64,000 nucleotides of DNA, from the NCBI GenBank assembly GCA_040508085.1, contig JBEVNO010000077.1, forward strand, positions 1-64,000. The letters are read 5' to 3'. Both the position numbers and the translations under genes were made by a program. The DNA comes from ZC4RG30 sp040508085. Its GTDB lineage: Bacteria > Pseudomonadota > Gammaproteobacteria > Steroidobacterales > Steroidobacteraceae. Shown piece by piece: positions 45,884-56,039 of the stretch; position 1 is the stretch's first letter, and every line of letters starts with the position of its first letter. The notes under the pieces were generated by a model. The model saw only the letters and a list, made by a program, of their open reading frames with translations. It was not told where the DNA came from and searched no databases.

Positions 45884-46799
45884 GCCCGCATTATCCCATA
45901 CCCGTCGGCCGCAACGGGCCGCCGAACCCACCGGCGCGGTGTTGTTGCGGCGTGCGACGGCCCGGCTCCGGCGGGCCGCATTGCATTACGGTCACGGCAC
46001 CGAGACGCCTGTGGATGATGCGGCAGCGCTGCTCGCGCACGCGAAAGGCCTGCGCCGCGCGTTGCGGGCTGAGGATCTGGCACGACCGGTAACGGCGCGC
46101 GCGCAGGCGCGCTTCGAACAGCTGCTCCGGCGTCGCATCGGTGATCGCGTGCCGGTGGTGTACCTCACCAACCTGTGCTGGTACGGCGGCGTGCCGCTGT
46201 ACATCGACGAGCGCGTGCTGATCCCGCGTTCACCCATTGCGGAGCTGATAGCGCGGCAGTTTGCACCCTGGGTTGATCCGTCAGCGGTGCGACGTATCGT
46301 GGATCTGGGCACGGGTTCGGGATGCATCGCGCTGGCCGCGGCACTGGCCTTTCCGCTAGCACGGGTGGACGCGGTGGATATCAGTGCCGATGCCTTGCAG
46401 GTGGCACGCATCAATCGCACTGCGCTGGGTCTCGCACGCCGCGTACGGCTGGTGCAATCGGACTTCTTCGCAGGGCTGGCTGGGCGCCGCTACGATATCA
46501 TCGTGAGCAATCCGCCCTATGTGGGCACTGCCGAGTTCAACAGCCTGCCCGCTGAGTATGGCCACGAGCCCGCCGGCGCATTGCGTGCGGGCCGGGATGG
46601 CATGGATGCGGTGCGGGTGCTGCTGGCACAGGCAGCGCAGCACCTGACGGAGCAGGGCGTGCTGGTGGTCGAGGTGGGCAACACCGAGACGCGGGTGCGG
46701 CGGGCATTTCCGCGGCTGCCATTCCTGTGGCTGTCCTTCGAACATGGCGGTGGTGGTGTGTTCCTGCTTACCGCGGCGCAGTTGAAAGGGTTGGGTTAG
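45882..46799 (+). CDS. prmB: 50S ribosomal protein L3 glutamine methyltransferase
   Basis: 305-residue SAM enzyme that methylates a glutamine of ribosomal protein L3. SAM motif I is VDLGTGSGCIAL, the amide-binding motif IVSNPPYVG, with YGHEPAGALRAG downstream. The YLTNLCWYGGVPLYIDERVLIPRSPI block separates PrmB from PrmC/HemK. The ATG at 45882 overlaps the sco start on the other strand; a downstream GTG near 45940 is another option. Followed 2 bp later by aroC as in E. coli. Confidence 0.93.
   Translation: MPALSHTRRPQRAAEPTGAVLLRRATARLRRAALHYGHGTETPVDDAAALLAHAKGLRRALRAEDLARPVTARAQARFEQLLRRRIGDRVPVVYLTNLCWYGGVPLYIDERVLIPRSPIAELIARQFAPWVDPSAVRRIVDLGTGSGCIALAAALAFPLARVDAVDISADALQVARINRTALGLARRVRLVQSDFFAGLAGRRYDIIVSNPPYVGTAEFNSLPAEYGHEPAGALRAGRDGMDAVRVLLAQAAQHLTEQGVLVVEVGNTETRVRRAFPRLPFLWLSFEHGGGGVFLLTAAQLKGLG
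45890..45895 (-). promoter_or_regulatory. Candidate leaderless -10 box of sco-psd-epmA
   Basis: Minus strand reads GATAAT, GCGGGC, ATG. It lies inside the first codons of the oppositely oriented prmB gene. +1 would be the sco start codon. Confidence 0.5.
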
Positions 46800-46801
46800 A
46801 C

Positions 46802-47887
46802 GTGTCTGGCAACAGTTTCGGCAAGTCCTTCGTGGTGACCACTTTCGGCGAGAGCCATGGCCCGGCGCTGGGTGCCATCATCGACGGCTGTCCGCCCGGC
46901 CTGCCCATCACCGAGGCAGAGCTGATGGCCGACATCGAGCGGCGCCGCACTGGCACTTCGCAGTTCACCAGCCAGCGCAAGGAGCCGGACCAGGTCCGCA
47001 TCCTCTCGGGTGTGTTCGAAGGGGTGACCACCGGCACGCCCATCGGGCTGCTGGTGGAGAACACCGACCAGCGGTCGCGCGACTACGAGAAGATCAAGGA
47101 CCGCTTCCGCCCCGGGCATGCGGATTACACCTACCAGCAGAAATACGGCCTGCGCGATTATCGTGGCGGTGGCCGCTCCTCGGCCCGTGAGACAGTGATG
47201 CGTGTGGCTGCGGGTGCGCTGGCGCGCAAGTACCTGGCCACGCGGCTGGGCATCGTGATTTCCGGCTACGTGAGCCAGGTTGGCGAGCTGAAACTCGAGG
47301 CCGTCGACCCGGCCAGCGCTTACGAGAATCCGTTCTTCTGCCCGGATCCAGCGCGCGTCACGGAACTTGAGGACTACATCTGGAAGCTGCGGGGTGAGGG
47401 GGATTCGGTGGGCGCGCGCATCACGGTGATTGCGCGCGGCGTGCCGGTAGGCCTCGGTGAACCGGTGTTCGATCGCCTGGACGCCGAGATCGCGCATGCG
47501 TTGATGAGCATCAACGCCGTCAAGTCAGTGGAGATCGGCGATGGGGTGGCCGTGGCTGAACAGCGCGGCAGCCATCATCGCGACGAGCTGACGCCGGCGG
47601 GGTTTGCCACCAACCATGCCGGCGGCATCCTCGGCGGCATTTCCACCGGCCAGGACGTGGTGGCCCATATCGCGCTGAAGCCCACCTCCAGCATCCAGGT
47701 GCCGGGCCGCACCATCGACCTTGCCGGTCAGCCGGTCGATGTGGTGACCACCGGCCGCCATGATCCCTGCGTCGGGCTGCGCGCCACCCCGATCGCCGAG
47801 GCCATGCTGGCCATTACCCTGCTGGATCACTACCTGCGGCAGCGGGGCCAGAACGCGGATGTGCGATCATCCACACCCGCCATCTGA
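46802..47887 (+). CDS. aroC: Chorismate synthase
   Basis: 361 residues, the same as E. coli. Last step of the shikimate pathway; needs reduced FMN, so it depends on the rib genes of this window. GTG at 46802 gives the family start SGNSFGKSFVVTTFGESHG; FRPGHADYTYQQKYG and GRSSARET are conserved. The longer frame into prmB is ignored. Confidence 0.97.
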   Translation: MSGNSFGKSFVVTTFGESHGPALGAIIDGCPPGLPITEAELMADIERRRTGTSQFTSQRKEPDQVRILSGVFEGVTTGTPIGLLVENTDQRSRDYEKIKDRFRPGHADYTYQQKYGLRDYRGGGRSSARETVMRVAAGALARKYLATRLGIVISGYVSQVGELKLEAVDPASAYENPFFCPDPARVTELEDYIWKLRGEGDSVGARITVIARGVPVGLGEPVFDRLDAEIAHALMSINAVKSVEIGDGVAVAEQRGSHHRDELTPAGFATNHAGGILGGISTGQDVVAHIALKPTSSIQVPGRTIDLAGQPVDVVTTGRHDPCVGLRATPIAEAMLAITLLDHYLRQRGQNADVRSSTPAI

Positions 47888-47939
47888 CCCCGGTCAGGGT
47901 CGGGGCGACACCAGAACATTCACTTCGGATAGGTAGGCA

Positions 47940-48962
<1,023 letters not shown>

Positions 48963-48969
48963 CTTAAGT

Positions 48970-48975
48970 TATATT
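48970..48975 (+). promoter_or_regulatory. Possible -10 box of fimV
   Basis: TATATT in the AT-rich 102-bp gap after asd, about 90 nt before the fimV start. No -35 at proper spacing. A TGAC-TTGC-GTCA inverted repeat (48980-48991) lies just after it. Confidence 0.3.
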
Positions 48976-49064
48976 CGTGTGACTTGCGTCAATGCGAGAT
49001 ATCGAATCCAAGCATATGTTTTCCATCAGGATTCGGTGTTCTAAGGATCTCTTGGGGAGTCCTG

Positions 49065-51809
49065 ATGCGTCTTAGACTTTTAAGCACGGCAGCCACGCTG
49101 CTGGCAGCGCCCGGCTTTTCCCTGGCGCTCGGCCTCGGTGATATCCAGCTGAAATCGACGCTGAATGCGCCGCTGGATGCGGAAATCGAGCTGATTGCGA
49201 ACAGCGAGGAGCTGCGCAGCCTGCAGGCGCAACTGGCCACACGCGAGTCCTTCAGCCGCTACGGGCTCGACTACCCATCCTTCCTGGCCGGCGTGCAGGT
49301 GCGGGCCGTGACGCTGCCGGATGGCCGCAATGTCATCCGCCTCTCCTCCAGCGCCGCCATGACCGAGCCCTTCGCCACGCTGCTGATCGAGGCGGTCTGG
49401 GCGCGCGGGCGCATCCAGCGCGAATACACGCTGCTGTTTGATCCGCCGGCCTTCGCTCCGGCACAGTCGGCCCCAGCGCCCATTGCCGCGCCCTCCGCCG
49501 GCACCAGTCCCCGCAGTGGCGCGGTCACTCGTCCCGCTGCACCCCCAGTTCCGGCCGCTGCCGCTTCTGTACCGGCTCCGGCTAGCTCGGCCGGCGGTGA
49601 ATACCAGGTGCGCCGCGGCGATTCGCTGTCCAGCATTGCCCAGCGGGAATATGCCGCAGGAGATGTTGATCGCGGCATGATCGCGATTTATCGCAGCAAT
49701 ACCGACGCTTTCAACGGCAACATCAACCGGCTGCGCGCGGGCGCCGTGCTGCGGCTCCCAGATAGTTCCTCCCTCTCCACCATCGACCGTGGTGAAGCGG
49801 CGGCCGAGGTGCGCAGGCAGGCCGCGGCATGGTCATCCGCGCCGGCCACGGGCGGAGCAGAGACGCCGGCGGACGAAGCCCGCCTGCGGCTGGTGCCGCC
49901 GGGTGGTGGCGCGCCCGCGCCTGGCGCGGGGGCTGGCAATTCCCAAACACTGCGCGATCGGGTCTCCCAGCTGGAAAGCGAGCTCGCCGAATCGCGCCGC
50001 CTGCTCGAGGTGCGCAATGCCGAACTGGCTCGCCTGCAGGGCGCCGCGCCCCCGCCAACGGCGCCGGTGCCGGCCGCGCCACCCGAACAGGTTCCCGCGG
50101 ATCAGGTCGCCCCCGGCGCCCCACCGCCTGCTGCGGAGCCAGCGGCGGCCGTGCCGCCCGCGGCAACCCCCGCCCAACCCGCGCCCGCCGCTCCGGCCGG
50201 GCCATCACTGCTTGATCGCCTGAAAGCCTTCTGGTTCGTGCCGGCCGGCCTGCTGGTCCTGCTGCTGGGGGCGCTGGGCCTGCGCGCGGCGCGCCGGCGC
50301 CGCGAAGACAGCGAAAGCTTTGCGCCGTTTGCCGTGGGGGCAGAGCCGACCTTCTCGTCGCGCGATCCGTCCGTCGATACTCTGCCGCTGCGCAAGCCGG
50401 GCGGCGATTCGCGCGATCCCAGCATCGTGGTGGAAGAGACTGCCTCCAACCCCGCCATCTCCACGCGCAAGGATCTGCGGCCGGTCGTCGACCTGGACGA
50501 AGCTCACGACAATACGTCGAGCATGTCGGTGCCGACGCTGGACGCATCAGGCTCTTTCGACCAGGGCGACCCGCTCGCCGAAGCCGATTTCCACATGGCC
50601 TATGGGCTCTACGACCAGGCCGCCGACCTGGTCAAGCTCGCCATCGATCGCGAGCCGGGTCGCCGCGACCTGAAGCTCAAGCTGCTCGAAGTGTTCTTCG
50701 TGTGGGGCAACAAGGACCAGTTCCTGCAGACTGCCCGCGAGCTGGCCGAGAAGCGCGATGCCGCAGCGCCCGGCGAGTGGGAAAAAGTCATCATCATGGG
50801 CAAGCAGATCGCCCCCGAGGATGCGCTGTTCAGCCAGTCCTATTCGGGCGGCGGCGCTGCCATGGTCGACCTCAACCTCGAAGGCGGCCAGAATCTCGTC
50901 GACTTCGATCTGCCCGGCGACTCCACGAACTCGCTGGGCGCCTTCGGTGAAGCCACGCTGTCAGCGTCGGCGGGCGATCAGTACAGCGGCCTCGACTTCC
51001 TGCTGGATGATCCGGCGCGCGGCGAGGAACTGGCGCGCACCGCGACCACGCGGCAGATGGCGCAGCCGGATCTCGGCGATGATCTGCCCACACAGCGCAT
51101 CGACCTGGAAGGGCCGACAGTTGAGCAGCCGACGCCGGAGTTCGGTGACGGGGTGGCCGGCAAGCTCGATGCCCACTTTGCGCAGTACGGTTCCACCGAC
51201 CAGACAGCCGAGCTCGCGCTCGACGATCTCGGCCTGGACCTGGGCAAGCTCGAGGGAACCGGCAGCAGCCTGCTGGACGATTCCCAGCTGGTGCGTTCGC
51301 TGGATGAGCAGGGCCTGGACTCGGTCGACCCCAGCTACGCGCCGACGCTCGTGGCGGGTTTCGATGAAGCTGCCCGCAACCTGCTCGAAGGGGCCAACAC
51401 CAACCAGCCCACCGAGTTGCTGCCGCTGGCGGACCTCATGGATTTCGACAGCAGCTCCACTGCGCGCGTGCAGGCGCTGGATCTTGATTTCGAAGCCACC
51501 TCCACGGGCACGCACTCGTCCCCTGACTTCGGCCTTGACCTCGACGTGGGTCTGCCGGAGCAGGCGGACACGGGTTACCAGGCCACGCAGCGCATCGATC
51601 CCAATACACTGGATGCCAGCGATGCGACGCATCGCGACCTGGAGCCGGTGACCATGAGTGAGGTCGGCACCAAGCTCGACCTGGCGCGTGCCTACATGGA
51701 CATGGGTGATCCGGACGGCGCCCGCAGCATCCTCGGTGAGGTTCTGCAGGAGGGCTCGGATACGCAGCGTCAGGAAGCCCAGCGTCTGCTGGATTCAATC
51801 CCCGGCTAA
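49065..51809 (+). CDS. fimV: FimV/HubP-family polar landmark protein
   Basis: 914 residues. Signal peptide, then the FimV N-terminal domain (GLGDIQLKSTLNAPLDAEIEL, about 23-43), a Pro/Ala-rich linker, a LysM peptidoglycan-binding domain (YQVRRGDSLSSIAQREYAAG, about 185-235), a short coiled coil (LRDRVSQLESELAESRRLLE), a single membrane helix (FVPAGLLVLLLGALGLRAA, about 390-410), an acidic cytoplasmic region and the C-terminal FimV domain (DLARAYMDMGDPDGARSILGEVL). Such proteins organise the cell pole and type IV pili. ATG has GGGGAG upstream. Fits with the FimX-like protein of the window. Confidence 0.93.
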   Translation: MRLRLLSTAATLLAAPGFSLALGLGDIQLKSTLNAPLDAEIELIANSEELRSLQAQLATRESFSRYGLDYPSFLAGVQVRAVTLPDGRNVIRLSSSAAMTEPFATLLIEAVWARGRIQREYTLLFDPPAFAPAQSAPAPIAAPSAGTSPRSGAVTRPAAPPVPAAAASVPAPASSAGGEYQVRRGDSLSSIAQREYAAGDVDRGMIAIYRSNTDAFNGNINRLRAGAVLRLPDSSSLSTIDRGEAAAEVRRQAAAWSSAPATGGAETPADEARLRLVPPGGGAPAPGAGAGNSQTLRDRVSQLESELAESRRLLEVRNAELARLQGAAPPPTAPVPAAPPEQVPADQVAPGAPPPAAEPAAAVPPAATPAQPAPAAPAGPSLLDRLKAFWFVPAGLLVLLLGALGLRAARRRREDSESFAPFAVGAEPTFSSRDPSVDTLPLRKPGGDSRDPSIVVEETASNPAISTRKDLRPVVDLDEAHDNTSSMSVPTLDASGSFDQGDPLAEADFHMAYGLYDQAADLVKLAIDREPGRRDLKLKLLEVFFVWGNKDQFLQTARELAEKRDAAAPGEWEKVIIMGKQIAPEDALFSQSYSGGGAAMVDLNLEGGQNLVDFDLPGDSTNSLGAFGEATLSASAGDQYSGLDFLLDDPARGEELARTATTRQMAQPDLGDDLPTQRIDLEGPTVEQPTPEFGDGVAGKLDAHFAQYGSTDQTAELALDDLGLDLGKLEGTGSSLLDDSQLVRSLDEQGLDSVDPSYAPTLVAGFDEAARNLLEGANTNQPTELLPLADLMDFDSSSTARVQALDLDFEATSTGTHSSPDFGLDLDVGLPEQADTGYQATQRIDPNTLDASDATHRDLEPVTMSEVGTKLDLARAYMDMGDPDGARSILGEVLQEGSDTQRQEAQRLLDSIPG

Positions 51810-51818
51810 GACAAGTCG

Positions 51819-52628
51819 ATGGCGCGCATCGCGGTCGGCGTCGAATACGACGGCCGCGGCTTGTCGGGCTGGCAGATCCAGGTCGGCGCCCCTTCGGTAC
51901 AGGGCGTGCTGCAGGTGGCTCTCGGCCAGGTCTGCAACCACCCCGTCGAACTCACCGGCGCCGGCCGCACCGACGCGGGCGTGCACGCGCGGGCGCAGGT
52001 TGCCCATTTCGATTCGGCTGCGCCGCGGTCCGAACGCAGCCTGGTGATGGGTTCCAACACCAACCTGCCGGATGGCGTGGCGTTGCGGTGGGCGCGGCAG
52101 GTGCCGGAGCATTTCCACGCGCGCTACTCGGCGCTGGCACGTACCTACCGCTACGTCATCCTCAATCGCGCCACCCGGCCTGCGCTGTGCGCGGGGCGTG
52201 TGGCGTTCGTATACCGGCCGCTGGAGCTTGAGCCCATGCGCCAGGCTGCGAAGCATCTGCTGGGCACGCATGACTTCACTGCCTTCCGCGCCGCGGAGTG
52301 CCAGGCGCGCTCGCCCATCCGCAACCTGCAGCGCCTGGAAGTGCAGCGCGCCGGCGATTTCTTCGTGCTGGAGGTCACGGCCAATGCCTTTCTGCACCAC
52401 ATGGTGCGCAACCTCGCCGGAATGCTGATCCATGTAGGGCGCGGCGAAGCGCCGCCGGAGCATGCGGCGCAGGTGTTGGCGGGACGCGACCGCCGTCTGG
52501 CGCCCGCAACAGCTCCCGCCGGCGGGCTGTATTTCTGGCAGGCGCACTATCCGGCGGTTTTCGGCCTGCCGGATGATTCCGATATCATGCGTTCCCCCGC
52601 CGGCTGTCCGGCGGATCTGCTGGCCTAG
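51819..52628 (+). CDS. truA: tRNA pseudouridine(38-40) synthase
   Basis: 269 residues. Catalytic aspartate D52 in GAGRTDAGVHARAQ. GTHDFTAFRA and VRNLAGMLIHVGRG are further family marks. It lies 9 bp after fimV, as in Pseudomonas, and 15 bp before accD. Confidence 0.96.
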   Translation: MARIAVGVEYDGRGLSGWQIQVGAPSVQGVLQVALGQVCNHPVELTGAGRTDAGVHARAQVAHFDSAAPRSERSLVMGSNTNLPDGVALRWARQVPEHFHARYSALARTYRYVILNRATRPALCAGRVAFVYRPLELEPMRQAAKHLLGTHDFTAFRAAECQARSPIRNLQRLEVQRAGDFFVLEVTANAFLHHMVRNLAGMLIHVGRGEAPPEHAAQVLAGRDRRLAPATAPAGGLYFWQAHYPAVFGLPDDSDIMRSPAGCPADLLA

Positions 52629-52643
52629 TCACTGGAGCAGGGC

Positions 52644-53516
52644 ATGTCCTGGTTCGAAAAGATCGTTCCTTCCAAGATCAAGACCGAGCGTCGCGTGCGG
52701 TCCGTGCCAGAGGGCCTGTGGATCAAGTGCCCGTCCTGCGACGCGGTGCTGTATCGCGCCGAGCTGGAGCGCAACCTGCACGTCTGCCCGAAGTGCAGCC
52801 ATCACATGCGCATGCATGCACGCGAGCGGCTGCTGCGCTTCCTCGATCCCGAATCGGGCGTGGAAGTCGGTGCCCAGGTGACGCCGGAGGATCCGCTGCG
52901 CTTCAAGGACAGCAAGCGCTATAAGGATCGCCTCACCGCCGCGCAGAAGAGTACTGGCGAGAAGGATGCCTTGGTGGCGATGGCCGGGCGCCTGCATGGC
53001 GAGCCGGTGGTCGCAGTAGCTTTCGAATTCGGCTTCCTGGGTGGCTCCATGGGTTCGGTGGTCGGCGAGCGTTTTCACCGTGGCGTGATGCGGGCCATCG
53101 CCGACCATGCACCGGTGGTGTGCTTCTCGGCCACCGGCGGCGCGCGCATGCAGGAGGCCCTGCTGTCGCTGATGCAGATGGCCAAGACCAGCTCCGCATT
53201 GGCCCGGCTGGCACGCGCGAAGCTGCCTTACATTTCGGTGCTGACCGACCCGACCACAGGCGGCGTATCCGCAAGCCTCGCAATGCTCGGCGACCTCAAC
53301 ATCGGCGAGCCGCGCGCCCTGATCGGCTTTGCCGGACCGCGGGTGATCGCGCAGACCGTGCGCGAGACCCTGCCCGAGGGGTTCCAGCGCAGTGAGTTCC
53401 TGATCGAGAAGGGGGCGCTCGACCTGATCATGGACCGTCGCGACCAGCGCGACCAGATCGCGCGCTTGCTGCGCTCCCTGATGAAGCAACCGGCGCTGCC
53501 GCCGGCCGAAGCCTGA
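52644..53516 (+). CDS. accD: Acetyl-CoA carboxylase carboxyltransferase subunit beta
   Basis: 290 residues. Zinc ribbon C29, C32, C48, C51 (KCPSCDAVLY and HVCPKCSHH), then the crotonase-like domain with SATGGARMQEALLSLMQM and LTDPTTGGVSAS. It acts with AccA to make malonyl-CoA. Typical neighbour folC follows after 11 bp. SD GGAG precedes the ATG. Confidence 0.97.
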   Translation: MSWFEKIVPSKIKTERRVRSVPEGLWIKCPSCDAVLYRAELERNLHVCPKCSHHMRMHARERLLRFLDPESGVEVGAQVTPEDPLRFKDSKRYKDRLTAAQKSTGEKDALVAMAGRLHGEPVVAVAFEFGFLGGSMGSVVGERFHRGVMRAIADHAPVVCFSATGGARMQEALLSLMQMAKTSSALARLARAKLPYISVLTDPTTGGVSASLAMLGDLNIGEPRALIGFAGPRVIAQTVRETLPEGFQRSEFLIEKGALDLIMDRRDQRDQIARLLRSLMKQPALPPAEA

Positions 53517-53527
53517 CGGCGCGCACG

Positions 53528-54793
53528 ATGAGCGCCGCCCGCAGCCTGGATGACTGGCTGCGTATCCATGAGACGGTGCACGGGCAGGGCATCGACCTGG
53601 GCCTCGAGCGCGTGCGCAGCGTCGCATTGCGCATGGGCCTGCTGCCGCTGCCCTCGCGCAGCATCATCGTGGCGGGAACCAACGGCAAGGGCTCTACCGT
53701 CGCCTGCCTGGAAGCCGTGGTGCGTGCGATTGGCCTGAAGCCCGGCGCATTCACCTCGCCGCATCTGCTGCGCTACAACGAGCGCATCCGCGTAGACGGC
53801 GCGGAAGCGGGCGATGCCGAACTCATCGCAGCCTTCGAGGCCATCGATGCCGCACGCGGGCAGATCACGCTCACGTTCTTCGAGTTCAATGCGCTGGCGG
53901 CGCTGCATGTATTCCGCGCCCGCGCCGTGGATGTGGCCATCCTCGAAGTGGGTCTCGGTGGGCGGCTGGATGCAGTCAACATCGTTGATGCCGAGGCGGG
54001 CATTGTGTGTTCCATCGGGCTGGATCACGCCGACTGGCTGGGTACTGACATCGACACCATTGGCCGGGAGAAGGCTGGTGTGTTCCGCCAGGGCGCCATT
54101 GCGGTGATGGCTGATCCGGACATGACCGGGGCCGTGCAGCGCGAAGCCGAACGCGTCGGCGCCCGTCCTGTTGTGGCCGGGCGCGATTACCACTGGCAGG
54201 AAGAGGCCGGGGAGGGGTGGCGCTTTTCAATGGGCCCGCTGACGCTGTCCGCGCTGCCGATGCCCGCCCTGCCCGGTCGCACCCAGCTGCAGAATGCGGC
54301 CGGCGCACTGGCGGCGCTATCCGCAATGGGTCTGCTGTCGGGGGGCGACGCATCAGCAGTGGCCCGTGCCCTGCGCCAGTTGCAGCTGGCGGGACGGTTC
54401 CAGATCGTCCCGGGACGGGTGGAATGGATTCTCGACGTGGCGCACAACGAGCCCGCCGCGCGGGTGCTGGCGCAGCACCTGCGTGAGCGCGCCACGACGG
54501 GACGCACCCTATGCGTGGCCGGCATCCTCGGTGACAAGGACATCGCCGCAGTGGCGCGCGAACTCGCAGGCGCCGTCGACCAGTGGTTCCTGTGCGGCGT
54601 CGATGCCCCGCGCGGGCTGTCGGCGCAGCAGCTCGCAGCGCGCTCGGCAGTGTTTGCCGATGCCGTGCTGGCCGTCGACGTCGCCGCTGGCATGCGCCTC
54701 GCAGCTGCCGCCGCGCAGCCCGGCGACCGCATCGTGGTGTGCGGGTCCTTCCTCACCGTCGCGCCCGCCATGCAGCAACTCGGACTGCATTGA
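53528..54793 (+). CDS. folC: Folylpolyglutamate synthase/dihydrofolate synthase
   Basis: 421 residues, Mur-ligase fold. P-loop VAGTNGKGSTVACLE, FTSPHLLRYNERIRVDG and EVGLGGRLDAVNIVD are conserved. It adds dihydropteroate to glutamate and extends the chain, supplying folate for glyA and purine synthesis. accD-folC-dedD-cvpA-purF is the classical order. Confidence 0.96.
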   Translation: MSAARSLDDWLRIHETVHGQGIDLGLERVRSVALRMGLLPLPSRSIIVAGTNGKGSTVACLEAVVRAIGLKPGAFTSPHLLRYNERIRVDGAEAGDAELIAAFEAIDAARGQITLTFFEFNALAALHVFRARAVDVAILEVGLGGRLDAVNIVDAEAGIVCSIGLDHADWLGTDIDTIGREKAGVFRQGAIAVMADPDMTGAVQREAERVGARPVVAGRDYHWQEEAGEGWRFSMGPLTLSALPMPALPGRTQLQNAAGALAALSAMGLLSGGDASAVARALRQLQLAGRFQIVPGRVEWILDVAHNEPAARVLAQHLRERATTGRTLCVAGILGDKDIAAVARELAGAVDQWFLCGVDAPRGLSAQQLAARSAVFADAVLAVDVAAGMRLAAAAAQPGDRIVVCGSFLTVAPAMQQLGLH

Positions 54794-54803
54794 GCGACGT
54801 GAA

Positions 54804-54809
54804 TATAAT
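54804..54809 (+). promoter_or_regulatory. Candidate leaderless -10 box of dedD
   Basis: TATAAT, CACCGC, then the GTG at 54816. A perfect -10 consensus at 6-nt distance supports a GTG-led leaderless mRNA for dedD-cvpA-purF. Confidence 0.55.
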
Positions 54810-54815
54810 CACCGC

Positions 54816-55475
54816 GTGGAAAGCACCACCAAAGAACGCCTGACCGGCGCCCTGATCCTCGTGGCGGCACTGGTGATACTCGTGCCGGAGATGCTGTCCG
54901 GACCGGGCGGTGCCAGCCACGAAGCGGCCGCGCCAGCGCAGGATCCTGCAGCCGGTGCGCCGCTGCGCACCTATGACATGGTGCTGGATGCTGCCGGTGG
55001 CTCGAAGCCGGCGCCACAGGACTCGCTCACTCCGGCACAGCAGGCGGATGCGGCCGCCGTGCCGCCGCCTGTGGCCCAGGTCCCGCCAGCTGCCTTGGTA
55101 CCGCCGCAACCGCAGCCGGACTCCCCTGTGCCCGCGACCTCACCGACCCCGGCACAGACCGCGGCAGCGCCTGCACCCAGGCTAGACCAGGGGCCGGCAG
55201 CGGCGCCTGCAACGCCGGAGGCGAAGCCTGCCGTTACGGCCTCCAGCGGACAGTGGTGGGTGCAGGTGGGTGTCTTCGCCTCGCGCGAGAATGCCGAGCG
55301 CCTGGCGCGCGAGCTCGGCAGTGCCGGCATGCCGACGCAGGTCGCCTCCATCCGTTCCCAGGGCAAGGAGCTGCAGCGCGTACGCGCCGGGCCGGTGGCC
55401 GACCGCGCCGCCGCTGCAGCCCTCCAGGGGCGCCTTGCCGCCAAGGGCCACAAGTCTTCGCTGGTTGCTCCCTGA
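54816..55475 (+). CDS. dedD: DedD-like SPOR-domain cell division protein
   Basis: 219 residues; E. coli DedD has 220. Short cytoplasmic start (ESTTKERLTG), one membrane helix (ALILVAALVILVPEML), a long Pro/Ala/Gln-rich linker and a C-terminal SPOR domain (QWWVQVGVFASRENAERLA and RVRAGPVADRAAAAALQGRL), which binds denuded septal peptidoglycan. GTG at 54816 is chosen over in-frame starts inside folC because it starts with the charged cytoplasmic tail. No Shine-Dalgarno. Confidence 0.92.
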   Translation: MESTTKERLTGALILVAALVILVPEMLSGPGGASHEAAAPAQDPAAGAPLRTYDMVLDAAGGSKPAPQDSLTPAQQADAAAVPPPVAQVPPAALVPPQPQPDSPVPATSPTPAQTAAAPAPRLDQGPAAAPATPEAKPAVTASSGQWWVQVGVFASRENAERLARELGSAGMPTQVASIRSQGKELQRVRAGPVADRAAAAALQGRLAAKGHKSSLVAP

Positions 55476-55492
55476 CGCAAGGCGCGGACGTG

Positions 55493-55498
55493 TAAAAT
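55493..55498 (+). promoter_or_regulatory. Possible -10 box of cvpA-purF
   Basis: TAAAAT in GTGTAAAATG, 31 nt before the cvpA ATG. It would give a normal leader. It also overlaps a possible earlier ATG at 55497. Confidence 0.35.
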
Positions 55499-55529
55499 GA
55501 CGCGCACTGCAGGCGTCCTTCCGAGGCAG

Positions 55530-56027
55530 ATGGCCACTCTCGATTACATCGTCATCGCGATCATCCTGACTTCGGCCGTCGTCGGCCTGATCCAGGGGTT
55601 CCTGCGGGAAGTCTGTTCGCTCATTGCCTGGGTACTGGCTGTGTGGCTTGCCTGGAAGTTCGCCCCGTCACTGGCGCCCAAGCTGGGCGGCGCACTGAGG
55701 GACCCGGTCTACGGCGTGTGGGCTGCACGCGCGATCATCTTCGTCGCCGTCCTGGTCGCTGGCGCCATTATCGGCGCCACCATCAATTACTTCGTGCGGC
55801 TGTCCATTTTCAGTGGCACCGACCGCCTGCTCGGCTTCGTGCTGGGGCTGGCGCGCGGTCTTGTAATCATCGGCATCGGCATCATTCTGGCGCAGACGGT
55901 GAAGGTCGATGACGAGGCGTGGTGGCAGAAGTCGCGCATCGTCGGGAAGCTCGAACCCGTCGCGAGCCTGCTGCGTGGTCTGGCAGGCGATCGCCTGCCG
56001 GTGCGCGCGGCCGGCGACAGTCAATAA
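55530..56027 (+). CDS. cvpA: CvpA family membrane protein
   Basis: 165 residues, about four membrane helices (DYIVIAIILTSAVVGLIQGF, VCSLIAWVLAVWLAWKF, IIFVAVLVAGAIIGATINYF and LARGLVIIGIGIILA). CvpA is needed for colicin V production and envelope homeostasis; its molecular role is unclear. ATG at 55530 with GAGG upstream gives E. coli length (162); the frame opens at 55497. Confidence 0.92.
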   Translation: MATLDYIVIAIILTSAVVGLIQGFLREVCSLIAWVLAVWLAWKFAPSLAPKLGGALRDPVYGVWAARAIIFVAVLVAGAIIGATINYFVRLSIFSGTDRLLGFVLGLARGLVIIGIGIILAQTVKVDDEAWWQKSRIVGKLEPVASLLRGLAGDRLPVRAAGDSQ

Positions 56028-56039
56028 TCTGGAGGCTAC

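Noticed and set aside
47886..47901. GACCC/GGGTC hairpin after aroC as terminator
   Set aside because: 5-bp stem and no T tract; asd is probably co-transcribed.
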